Positions 57,291 through 64,000 of a stretch of DNA of 64,000 nt are shown piece after piece (the first letter of the stretch is position 1; the number at the start of each line of letters is the position of its first letter). The stretch lies in the NCBI RefSeq assembly GCF_001653755.1, contig NZ_CP015125.1, forward strand, positions 1,374,501 through 1,438,500, read 5' to 3'. The notes under the pieces are model-generated. The model was not told where the DNA came from. It saw nothing but the letters and a program-made list of their open reading frames with translations, and ran no database searches. The position numbers were made by a program, and so were the translations under genes. This DNA is from Dokdonia donghaensis DSW-1 (GTDB lineage Bacteria > Bacteroidota > Bacteroidia > Flavobacteriales > Flavobacteriaceae).

Positions 57291-58567
57291 TAATTGTATT
57301 TAGAACCCCACTTGGCTTTTAGGTTTTCTCTTATAGCTTTTTCTCTTGTGTTATCTGTGGGTTCATACAGAGTCGTGCCACTTATTTCTTTAGGTAAAAA
57401 CTCTTGTTGCACAAAGTTGCCAGGGTAATCGTGTGAGTATTTATAATCATCACCATAACCTATTTCTTTCATAAGCTTAGTAGGAGCATTACGTAAGGGT
57501 AGTGGTACAGATAAATCTCCTGTTTGCTTTACAAGTTGCTGGGCCTTTCCTATAGCCATATATGCAGCGTTACTCTTAGGAGAGCTTGCGAGATACGTCA
57601 CACACTGACTTAAAATAATACGGGCCTCAGGGTATCCTATTGTAGTAACGGCTTGAAAACAGTTATTAGCAATAACTAGTGCGGTAGGATTTGCGTTTCC
57701 GATGTCTTCTGCTGCGGCAATAATAAGTCTTCTTGCAATAAATTTCACATCCTCTCCGCCTTCTATCATTCTCGCCAGCCAGTATACGGCAGCATTAGGG
57801 TCACTACCGCGTATAGATTTTATAAATGCAGATATGATATCATAATGTTGTTCTCCTGTTTTGTCATAACGCACAATATTTTGTTGCACTTTTGATAATA
57901 CCATATCATTTGTAACGACTACATCCTTATCATTTTCTGTAGTGACTATGAGCTCAAAAATATTAAGTAATTTACGAGCATCGCCGCCACTTAGTCTTAA
58001 TAAAGCTTCTGTTTCTGAGAGGGTAATATTTTTTTTCTTGAGGATCTCATCTGTTTTAATAGCCCTATTGAGTAAGAGGATGAGGTCTTTCTTTTCAAAA
58101 GGTTTTAAAATATAGACTTGGCATCTCGATAGTAGTGCAGGTATAACTTCAAAACTCGGGTTTTCTGTAGTTGCCCCAACTAGAGTCACCCATCCACGCT
58201 CAACGGCACCTAGTAGAGAGTCTTGTTGAGACTTTGAAAATCGATGTATTTCATCTATAAATAATATGGGGTTTTTCTGAGTAAAGAGCCCACCACTTTG
58301 CTTTGCCTTATCAATCACCTCTCTAATGTCCTTAACGCCGCTGTTTATCGCGCTTAGTGTATAAAAAGGTCTTTTAGACTCTTCGGCGATTATGGTTGCT
58401 AGTGTAGTTTTACCTATGCCTGGTGGTCCCCATAATATAAGTGAGGGTATAATCCCGGCTTTGAGAGCCTGTTGCAATGAGCCATTCTCACCTACTAGGT
58501 GATGTTGACTCAAGTAATCTTCTAGTTTTTTAGGACGTAGGCGTTCTGCAAGCGGTGTATTCATCAT
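57287..58567 (-). CDS. rarA: replication-associated recombination protein A (MgsA/RarA AAA+ ATPase)
   Basis: About 426 residues from the ATG at 58567 (or the adjacent ATG at 58564), preferred because NTPLAERLRPKKLEDYLSQ is the conserved N-terminus; a longer frame to 58651 lacks similarity. Walker A GPPGIGKTT near residue 47, Walker B ILFIDEIHRF near 100, sensor ATTENPSF near 130, then the helical C-terminal domain with RGSDPNAAVYWLARM and LPLRNAPTKLMKEIGYG. It acts at stalled replication forks. Convergent with the VCBS gene (four-base overlap), divergent from the rhomboid gene. Confidence 0.93.
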   Translation of the reverse strand: MMNTPLAERLRPKKLEDYLSQHHLVGENGSLQQALKAGIIPSLILWGPPGIGKTTLATIIAEESKRPFYTLSAINSGVKDIREVIDKAKQSGGLFTQKNPILFIDEIHRFSKSQQDSLLGAVERGWVTLVGATTENPSFEVIPALLSRCQVYILKPFEKKDLILLLNRAIKTDEILKKKNITLSETEALLRLSGGDARKLLNIFELIVTTENDKDVVVTNDMVLSKVQQNIVRYDKTGEQHYDIISAFIKSIRGSDPNAAVYWLARMIEGGEDVKFIARRLIIAAAEDIGNANPTALVIANNCFQAVTTIGYPEARIILSQCVTYLASSPKSNAAYMAIGKAQQLVKQTGDLSVPLPLRNAPTKLMKEIGYGDDYKYSHDYPGNFVQQEFLPKEISGTTLYEPTDNTREKAIRENLKAKWGSKYNY

Positions 58568-58662
58568 ACAAAAATAGCTAATTAAAAATGTCTTGTATGA
58601 CAATCTTTCATCTAGATACACTATGGTCACAAAATTGCTTTCTTGTGGCAAAGCTTGCGCTT

Positions 58663-59439
58663 ATGGATAGTGAATCTTCGTATTTTAAATTCTATAATGG
58701 AGTAGTGGGGTACCCGTTGCTTTTTGTGCTCATTATCTGGTTTGTATTTTGGGTCGAGATAAAATTTGGATTAGATTTTACGCAATGGGGCGTACGTCCC
58801 AGAACATTTAAGGGATTAAGAGGTGTCCTTTTCTCACCATTCATACATAGCGGTATAAAGCACTTGTGGCACAATACAACACCGCTATTAGTTTTAAGTA
58901 CCGCCCTTTTCTATTTTTATAGAACAATTTCTTGGAAAGTTCTAGTTTTAATAGTGTTTCTAAGTGGTTTAGGAACTTGGTTAATAGGTCGCACCTCTTA
59001 TCATATTGGTATGAGCGGCGTTATTTATGGGCTCGTGGCTTTCTTATTTTTTAAAGGTATACTCGCTAAGCACTACAGACTAGTAGCACTTTCACTTGTT
59101 GTGGTTTTTTTATATGGGAGTTTAATATGGGGCACGATGCCTACAAGCCAAAATATCTCTTGGGAAGGTCATCTATCTGGTTTTATAGCTGGTGCTCTGA
59201 TTGCATTACGCTTTCGCGAAAGCGTACCAAAACCCATTACATATGCTTGGGAGGAACCTGATTATAATGAGGCAGATGATCCTTTTATGAGGCAGTTTGA
59301 CGAAGATGGAAACTTCTTTGAATTACCCCCTGATCCAAAAATTGACACAGAGGCAGACTCTTATACAATTATTTATCACTTTGTAAGTAACGACGGTGAT
59401 GATGCGCAAGCTCCGGATGTCCCTCAGAATGATTTATAA
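58663..59439 (+). CDS. rhomboid family intramembrane serine protease
   Basis: About 258 residues from the ATG at 58663; a longer frame from 58588 is possible but would add a non-conserved N-terminus. Six membrane helices. The first polar motif is HLWHNTTPLL near residue 66, the catalytic serine lies in GMSGVIYGL near 116, and the catalytic histidine in GHLSGFIAGA near 172. The palindrome at 59209-59224 is read LRFRESV just after the last helix, at the start of an acidic cytoplasmic tail. It cleaves membrane-embedded substrates, unknown here. Confidence 0.88.
   Translation: MDSESSYFKFYNGVVGYPLLFVLIIWFVFWVEIKFGLDFTQWGVRPRTFKGLRGVLFSPFIHSGIKHLWHNTTPLLVLSTALFYFYRTISWKVLVLIVFLSGLGTWLIGRTSYHIGMSGVIYGLVAFLFFKGILAKHYRLVALSLVVVFLYGSLIWGTMPTSQNISWEGHLSGFIAGALIALRFRESVPKPITYAWEEPDYNEADDPFMRQFDEDGNFFELPPDPKIDTEADSYTIIYHFVSNDGDDAQAPDVPQNDL
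59209..59224. repeat. interspersed palindrome, copy 19 (in rhomboid gene, read RFRES)
   Basis: Perfect 16-base palindrome, read as ALRFRESVPK, directly after the final transmembrane helix. Confidence 0.95.
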
Positions 59440-60168
59440 GCGTTGTCTCACCGCTTCATAAAGAAAGGCTCCACAGGCAACCGAAACATTTAAAGAGGCA
59501 ATAGAACCCTTAAGAGGGAGTTTTGCTTGATGATCCACAATTTTAAGTACACCTGGTGATACACCGCTATCTTCACGTCCCATTACTATTGCAGTAGGTT
59601 CTTTAAAATCTACGTCGTAGAGAGTGTTGTCTGTTTTTTCAGTTGCAGCTACAACTTGAATTCCTGATCCTTGCAGATAGTAAATAGCATCTTTTATATG
59701 ATCTACTTTGGCAATAGGCATACTAAATGCGGCACCAGCAGATGTTTTTACAGCAACACCATTGAGAGGAGCGCCTCCTTTTTTGGGTATTATTACACCG
59801 TGGGCTCCTGTACACTCTGCAGTACGTATAATTGCACCAAAGTTGCGTACATCTGAGAGTTGATCAAGCAAAATAAATAATGGTGTTTCTCCACTCTCTA
59901 CCGTTCTATTCACAAGTTCTTCAAAGTCGTGATATTTAACCGGAGATATTGTAGCAACAGCACCTTGGTGGTTGAGTTGTGTAAGCTTATTAAGTTTTTC
60001 AATAGGTACAAAAGAGGTTTGTATCCCATTTTTCTTGATAAGTGTATTCAGTTCGCTCAGTAGTGAGTTGTGAAGTCCTTTCTGTAGAAAAACTTTATCT
60101 ACTTCTTTACCTGCTTCTATCGCTTCTATGATTGCACGTGTTCCGTGTATTTGTAGTGTTTTTTCCAT
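59434..60168 (-). CDS. rlmB: 23S rRNA (guanosine-2'-O-)-methyltransferase RlmB (TrmH/SpoU family)
   Basis: A 244-residue SpoU-class enzyme. The N-terminal substrate-binding domain (IHGTRAIIEAIEAGKEVDKV) precedes the trefoil-knot domain with LDQLSDVRNFGAIIRTAECTG near residue 105 (in part; motif 1 Asn/Arg), VMGREDSGVSP near 195 and the knot motif ASLNVSVACGAFLYE near 223. It 2'-O-methylates a 23S rRNA guanosine. Overlaps the convergent rhomboid gene by six bases. Confidence 0.9.
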   Translation of the reverse strand: MEKTLQIHGTRAIIEAIEAGKEVDKVFLQKGLHNSLLSELNTLIKKNGIQTSFVPIEKLNKLTQLNHQGAVATISPVKYHDFEELVNRTVESGETPLFILLDQLSDVRNFGAIIRTAECTGAHGVIIPKKGGAPLNGVAVKTSAGAAFSMPIAKVDHIKDAIYYLQGSGIQVVAATEKTDNTLYDVDFKEPTAIVMGREDSGVSPGVLKIVDHQAKLPLKGSIASLNVSVACGAFLYEAVRQRL

Positions 60169-60175
60169 AAATAAG

Positions 60176-60946
60176 TTAATAAGTAAGATTAAGGGAGTCG
60201 CGAGGTGTAACTGTTATATTCTGAAAGCTAATAGTTCTATGGTCCTTCAATTGAGCAGAATTATATTCTTTAAATAACATTGAAAGAGGAAGCTCTTTAT
60301 CTCGTGGGGTAAAGATAATATAGTCTTGAAAAATTACATCATTTATCTTTCTTGTATTTTTAAGTCTTCGGAATTGATTTATACTGCCCGATAGTGAATG
60401 GTTGAGCGCTATGTATTCTACTAAAAAGTTTTCTGTATTTATATATAGGATAAATTGATCATCAATTTTAGATGGCATTTCAACATTTGAAGCTTGAATG
60501 GTAAAATACTTTTTATTTCTTATTTCTACTTCATCTAACTTTTTATAGAGTATATCTTTCGTAGCTAAAGACAAAGGTAAGTTTGCTGCATAAAGAAAAC
60601 CGTAAAGAGATTTTTCTAACATTGGCGCTGGATAACTACCTTCCTCTTGTAAATCTCCATCAATAAAGTATTCAATATAACCTCCGTTATATGTTCCTTT
60701 GTGTTCTATATTATCTTTATAGCGGCTAAATGATTGAATAGCTCTACCATTCTCTTTTTCTTGGGTATATGTCGTATTATCTACTGAAAAAGTAATTTTG
60801 TGGGAGTCAAATGTTGATTTTCCGTGAGCTTGCAACGTATTGTTTACTATTTCTATTTGTGAAAGTTCTCCTTCTTTTTGTGATTTGTTTTTACAAGAAC
60901 TAATTGTTAGTATAGGTATAAGTATAAGTATAAGGGCCTTTTTCAT
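60176..60946 (-). CDS. lipoprotein, DUF6503-like
   Basis: A 256-residue lipoprotein: lipobox TISSC (Cys at about residue 19). IVNNTLQAHGKSTFDSHKITFSV and IEYFIDGDLQEEGSYPAPMLEKSLYGFLYAANLPLSLA (partial) suggest the DUF6503 family of Bacteroidota, a beta-rich envelope protein, but I hold this only moderately. It lies seven bases upstream of rlmB and is separated from the SusD-linked lipoprotein by a terminator. Confidence 0.6.
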   Translation of the reverse strand: MKKALILILIPILTISSCKNKSQKEGELSQIEIVNNTLQAHGKSTFDSHKITFSVDNTTYTQEKENGRAIQSFSRYKDNIEHKGTYNGGYIEYFIDGDLQEEGSYPAPMLEKSLYGFLYAANLPLSLATKDILYKKLDEVEIRNKKYFTIQASNVEMPSKIDDQFILYINTENFLVEYIALNHSLSGSINQFRRLKNTRKINDVIFQDYIIFTPRDKELPLSMLFKEYNSAQLKDHRTISFQNITVTPRDSLNLTY

Positions 60947-60976
60947 AGCTTTAAGTAAAATGTTTTACAAAAAAAT

Positions 60977-61002
60977 AAAGGTCACCTTGTAAGGTGACCT
61001 TT
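60977..61002 (-). terminator. terminator ending the SusCD-lipoprotein operon
   Basis: Perfect 12-base arms (AAAGGTCACCTT) around a 2-base centre (effective 4-6-base loop), with T-runs on the minus strand side, 22 bases past the stop of the lipoprotein gene at 61024. Confidence 0.8.
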
Positions 61003-61023
61003 AAAAATAAATATAATGTCTTA

Positions 61024-62007
61024 TTACTGTTTAGTAAATAGTAAAACAGATGTATAAGGTGCACTTGGACAAGTACTATCAGTATCTCCAGCAGTCAGTA
61101 TGAAATCTAAAGTGAAAGATGTGTCATCTGTCTGATCATAAGAACCAAAGTTAGTTCCAAATGATCCTTGCTGTATGGCTCCACCACAACCAACTCCACC
61201 TCCAACGCTTTGTTGAGGAGTTACTGTGTCTTCACAAACTAAATTGAAAACCATATCTCCTATGAAACCTCCAAATTCAGGAAGATAGATTACATCTTCT
61301 ATAGTACGCTCAGTTGGTCCACCTTCTTCATTTGATATCGTGTAAACTTGCTCAGTAAAATCTTGAGATACACCGAAATCAGGGAATACTCCAGAAACAA
61401 TTGAAAGAGCATAATCTCCAAGGAATTGATCTTCGCCAACTGGACAAGTTACACTTGCATTATAACGGAATGGAGAATTAAAGAAACCTCCAGTGATTAT
61501 CCCTCCTGCATTATCCGCATTAAATACACGCCCGTCAGTTAGATTTAATGTAAGGTCAATAATAAATACGTCTCCTCCAAAAAGGTTAGCAGGGTCTACA
61601 TTAGCAAGTGCTGCTAGTTCTTCAATTGTATAAGTAAGTGTAGTTCTTGGTAGTCCAAAAGGGCCATCCGTAAATTCACTTGCAGGAACTGTTCCTAAAG
61701 AAAAAGTTTCTAGGTTTGCTCCGGTTGTATCTCCATCGTCTTCTGAGTTATCCTCAAAACGACCAACTACATCTACACTCATTAGTAAATCGCCTCCTTG
61801 TACATCTTGCTCTTCTATCTCAATTGAAAATTGAGCACCAGGTGTATTAATAGGTAATTCATTAGAAAAGATTTCAGTTGTTCTTAGAACAGCTCCTCTT
61901 TCAACATTTTCTTGAACAAAATCTGTTGTGTTTTGTTCATCATCCTCACAAGAGGCCATTCCAATTAGAATGGCTCCTGCAAAGGCATATTTTATTAAGT
62001 TTTTCAT
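61024..62007 (-). CDS. SusD-linked lipoprotein, unknown
   Basis: A 327-residue lipoprotein with lipobox GMASC (Cys at about residue 20) and an acidic EDDE tail. GAVLRTTEIFSNELP, FTDGPFGLPRTTLTYTI and LNLTDGRVF have counterparts in the shorter lipoprotein at 45613-46161. The extra C-terminal ~140 residues contain four cysteines (TCPVGED, VCEDTV, VGCGG, STCPSAP) that could pair outside the cell. Third gene of the SusC-SusD-lipoprotein operon (15 bases after susD), so it is probably a surface glycan- or ligand-binding lipoprotein by position. Confidence 0.75.
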   Translation of the reverse strand: MKNLIKYAFAGAILIGMASCEDDEQNTTDFVQENVERGAVLRTTEIFSNELPINTPGAQFSIEIEEQDVQGGDLLMSVDVVGRFEDNSEDDGDTTGANLETFSLGTVPASEFTDGPFGLPRTTLTYTIEELAALANVDPANLFGGDVFIIDLTLNLTDGRVFNADNAGGIITGGFFNSPFRYNASVTCPVGEDQFLGDYALSIVSGVFPDFGVSQDFTEQVYTISNEEGGPTERTIEDVIYLPEFGGFIGDMVFNLVCEDTVTPQQSVGGGVGCGGAIQQGSFGTNFGSYDQTDDTSFTLDFILTAGDTDSTCPSAPYTSVLLFTKQ

Positions 62008-62022
62008 TTTGCTTTTATTTTT

Positions 62023-63813
62023 TTAGTTAGCTGCTGGGAAACCACCAGATACTGCTGAAGGTGGATTAGTATCCCAAAATACTTGTACGTTTTGATCTGG
62101 CTTCTGACTAATGTTTGGATTAGCAACTATTTCAGCCGTAGTATAAGGGAATGATCTTGGGAATGCTCCTGGATCTGCCTCTAGGTTTGGCTGTAAAGTT
62201 GTTGGGTAGCCTTGTCTTCTGTAAAAATTATAAGCTTCAGCACCACCGCCATACATTGTAATCCAGAATTGTTCTGCAAGAATATTCCATTTTCCATCTG
62301 TATCTGCGTTATTGAAATCTGCAACTACATCATCAATAAAGTCTTGATTATCAGCCGATGTTGGTAGCAAAGTATTAGCTAAAACAACATTTGATAATTC
62401 ACCAGTGTTTGAATCAATATCTGCTGATATTATTCCATTTACAGCGCTCTGATCTAGGTCACCAAAACCTTGAACCTTAGCAATAGATTTTTCTAAACCA
62501 CTCTGAATAAAACCTGCTGCTGCTCCTGGATCTCCAGAAACCATAGCTGCTTCTGCTCTCCAAAAATCTACATAAGAAGAAAGGATAATAGGCTCAATTC
62601 CAGCGCCAACTCCACCTTCTCCTAATCCTACAAGATCGTCATCTTCGTCTAGTTCTAATGTAAATGAACCATCTTCTTGCTCAACAACAACAAGATTATC
62701 AAAGTTATTAGCATCTAATTTACCTCCACTTGGGTAAACTCCAGTTGCAGTTTTAACAAACTCATCTGGTGGAGCACCTCTATCATCTCCGTGATCACGT
62801 CCCCAGTATCCATCTTCTAAGAAGCAGAAAGTAAATCCATTATAATGGGTAGGAGCAGTTTCTAAAGAACAGCTTAAAGTTTCACCATCTCCTCCAGGAT
62901 CACAAGAAGCACCTGGAGTACAACCTGATTGTCTGTAAAAATAGTAACGTATTCTAGGATCGTCATTTTCTAACATTGTTCCCATTAACCAGTTACTACG
63001 GTAAGGGCCTACACCTTGCTCAGTGTAGTTTGCAAAATAATCTGGATGTTGTGTATTCGGATTTAATAAATTAGTGCCGTATTGAAACTGTAAATCATCC
63101 TCAGCATCAGTAATAAAATTCCCTTCTGCAACAATTGCATTAAATGTAGCAATATCTCCTGTAGTAATTGCAGCTTTCATAGCAATACTATTTGCCGCTT
63201 TTACCCATTTAGTTGGATCTTCATCATAAAACATATCTACAGCAGGAACGAGAGCGTCACCGGCCGAAATAGATTCAAGTAAAGCTTTACCTTCATTTAG
63301 AATTCCAAGAGCCCCATCGTAAACAGATGCACCAGCATCTACATTAGGACTTGGGAATTCAAGAGGATTAAGTGCCTCAGTAAAAGGAATGTCGCCAATA
63401 TAATCAACCAACCATAGTAACGAATGAGCCTGCATTACCTTAGCAGTTCCTAAGTGGAAACGAAGGTCTTGGGTTGGGTCTTCGGCAAGTTGTTCTATAG
63501 CGATAACATCTGCAAAGATTCCTGCATAAGTTCTCGTCCAAGCTCCATCAAGACTTCCGCCTGTAAGGCCGTTAAAATAATCTCTTGAACCAAAAGTACC
63601 TATTCTAGTTAGTGACTCACCATTACCATTAAAAGTAATTGCATTATTACGATACGAGAGCTGTATTGAATTAAGCAAGAAAGATGGGTCACCCGTTCCT
63701 TCTGGCAGACTGTTTGGGCTTTCTACAAGTTCTAGTTCAGTCGTCTCACAAGAGAAGAATAAAGAACTACTTGCCAGAGCAACAGCCATTATGAATTTAA
63801 ATGTGTTTTTCAT
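62023..63813 (-). CDS. SusD/RagB-like nutrient-binding outer-membrane lipoprotein
   Basis: A 596-residue lipoprotein: signal FIMAVALASSSLFFSC (lipobox FFSC, Cys22). The sequence LNSIQLSYRNNAITFNGNG and AKVMQAHSLLWLVDYIGDIPFTEALN belongs to the SusD-like type 2 group (helical TPR-like scaffold), and EQFWITMYGGGAEAYNFYRRQGYPTTLQPN is its conserved C-terminal part. It caps the SusC-like porin encoded just upstream on the same strand and captures a ligand (peptide or glycan unknown). Confidence 0.88.
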   Translation of the reverse strand: MKNTFKFIMAVALASSSLFFSCETTELELVESPNSLPEGTGDPSFLLNSIQLSYRNNAITFNGNGESLTRIGTFGSRDYFNGLTGGSLDGAWTRTYAGIFADVIAIEQLAEDPTQDLRFHLGTAKVMQAHSLLWLVDYIGDIPFTEALNPLEFPSPNVDAGASVYDGALGILNEGKALLESISAGDALVPAVDMFYDEDPTKWVKAANSIAMKAAITTGDIATFNAIVAEGNFITDAEDDLQFQYGTNLLNPNTQHPDYFANYTEQGVGPYRSNWLMGTMLENDDPRIRYYFYRQSGCTPGASCDPGGDGETLSCSLETAPTHYNGFTFCFLEDGYWGRDHGDDRGAPPDEFVKTATGVYPSGGKLDANNFDNLVVVEQEDGSFTLELDEDDDLVGLGEGGVGAGIEPIILSSYVDFWRAEAAMVSGDPGAAAGFIQSGLEKSIAKVQGFGDLDQSAVNGIISADIDSNTGELSNVVLANTLLPTSADNQDFIDDVVADFNNADTDGKWNILAEQFWITMYGGGAEAYNFYRRQGYPTTLQPNLEADPGAFPRSFPYTTAEIVANPNISQKPDQNVQVFWDTNPPSAVSGGFPAAN

Positions 63814-63838
63814 AATTCTATTTTTAAAATCTTTTTAA

Positions 63839-64000
63839 TTAAAATGATGCTTTAACGCTTACTCCATATCTTTTAGATGATGGACCATTGATGTAATCAA
63901 AACCACGTCCGTTACCAACACCAACACCAGCTACGTTAGGGTCAAAGTTAGCTCCGTCTGGAGTATTGTAAGCGTCATACCATAAGTTAAACCCACTAGC
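63839..64000 (-). CDS. SusC-like TonB-dependent receptor, C-terminal end (cut by window edge)
   Basis: The minus-strand frame is open from the window edge to a TAA at 63839-63841. It reads ASGFNLWYDAYNTPDG, NFDPN, then GFDYINGPSSKRYGVSVKASF, ending in the aromatic Phe expected of the last barrel strand of a SusC/RagA receptor. The 25-base gap to the SusD-like gene and this order (SusC then SusD) make it the outer-membrane porin of the same uptake system. Confidence 0.85.
   Translation of the reverse strand, partial: ASGFNLWYDAYNTPDGANFDPNVAGVGVGNGRGFDYINGPSSKRYGVSVKASF

Noticed and set aside
1988..59224. The palindromes as a CRISPR array or an insertion-sequence end
   Set aside because: Copies are kilobases apart, lack spacers and cas genes, and have no transposase or target duplication beside them.

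Overview
The window comes from a low-GC marine-type member of the Flavobacteriia (Bacteroidota). The evidence is a SusC/SusD-type pair at the right edge, a gliding-motility-associated C-terminal sorting domain, many short-signal lipoproteins, DUF5723/DUF6702-like proteins and TAnnTTTG-type promoter boxes. A Dokdonia-like organism is my best guess, but that is inference.

Layout. 0-7.3 kb: end of a mannose-1-phosphate guanylyltransferase, a DUF389 membrane protein, the MlaFE lipid-transport pair, a lipoprotein alkaline phosphatase, a glycosyltransferase/methyltransferase pair and a FabH-like synthase. 7.4-16.4 kb: gcvP, a UbiA-like membrane protein, an ECF sigma/anti-sigma pair, an SRPBCC/epimerase group, a GbsR-type regulator and a second glycosyltransferase. 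16.4-22.7 kb: an M3 peptidase, purE-purK, a hypoxanthine phosphoribosyltransferase-adenylate kinase fusion and obg. 22.7-26.2 kb: a DUF4136 lipoprotein, a TPR protein, a Tat-signal M15 peptidase and GNAT acetyltransferases. 26.3-37.2 kb: a five-gene minus-strand operon of secreted surface proteins: a giant repeat protein of about 2,290 residues, a collagen-like protein, its collagen-free paralog, a C1q-like protein and a protein with a gliding-motility-type C-terminal domain. 37.5-48.3 kb: tRNA-Gly, a PepE-like peptidase, tandem carboxypeptidase-regulatory-like paralogs, an M1 peptidase, an ECF sigma factor with a membrane-spanning anti-sigma/barrel protein, an esterase and MarC. 48.4-60.9 kb: radC, a deacetylase-like protein, a YjjG-type HAD phosphatase, an outer-membrane group ending in a VCBS/ASPIC lipoprotein, rarA, a rhomboid protease and rlmB. 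61.0-64.0 kb: a lipoprotein, a SusD-like lipoprotein and the end of a SusC-like receptor.

The most striking signal is not a gene. A perfect palindrome, CGCTTTCGCGAAAGCG, occurs 19 times (14-16 bases intact), plus three eroded copies, roughly every 3 kb from position 1988 to 59224. Fifteen intact copies lie inside genes, read as AFAKA (10), RFRES (3) or LSRK (2), mostly in predicted linkers, termini or signal-peptide cleavage regions. Four intact copies are intergenic. None lies in the giant repeat gene or the SusCD region.

Other points of note are higher-order duplication in the giant gene's repeat arrays, a collagen-domain insertion that separates two adjacent paralogs, a gene whose only sensible start appears to be ATA, and promoter boxes placed exactly 4 bases before three start codons, which suggests leaderless transcripts.
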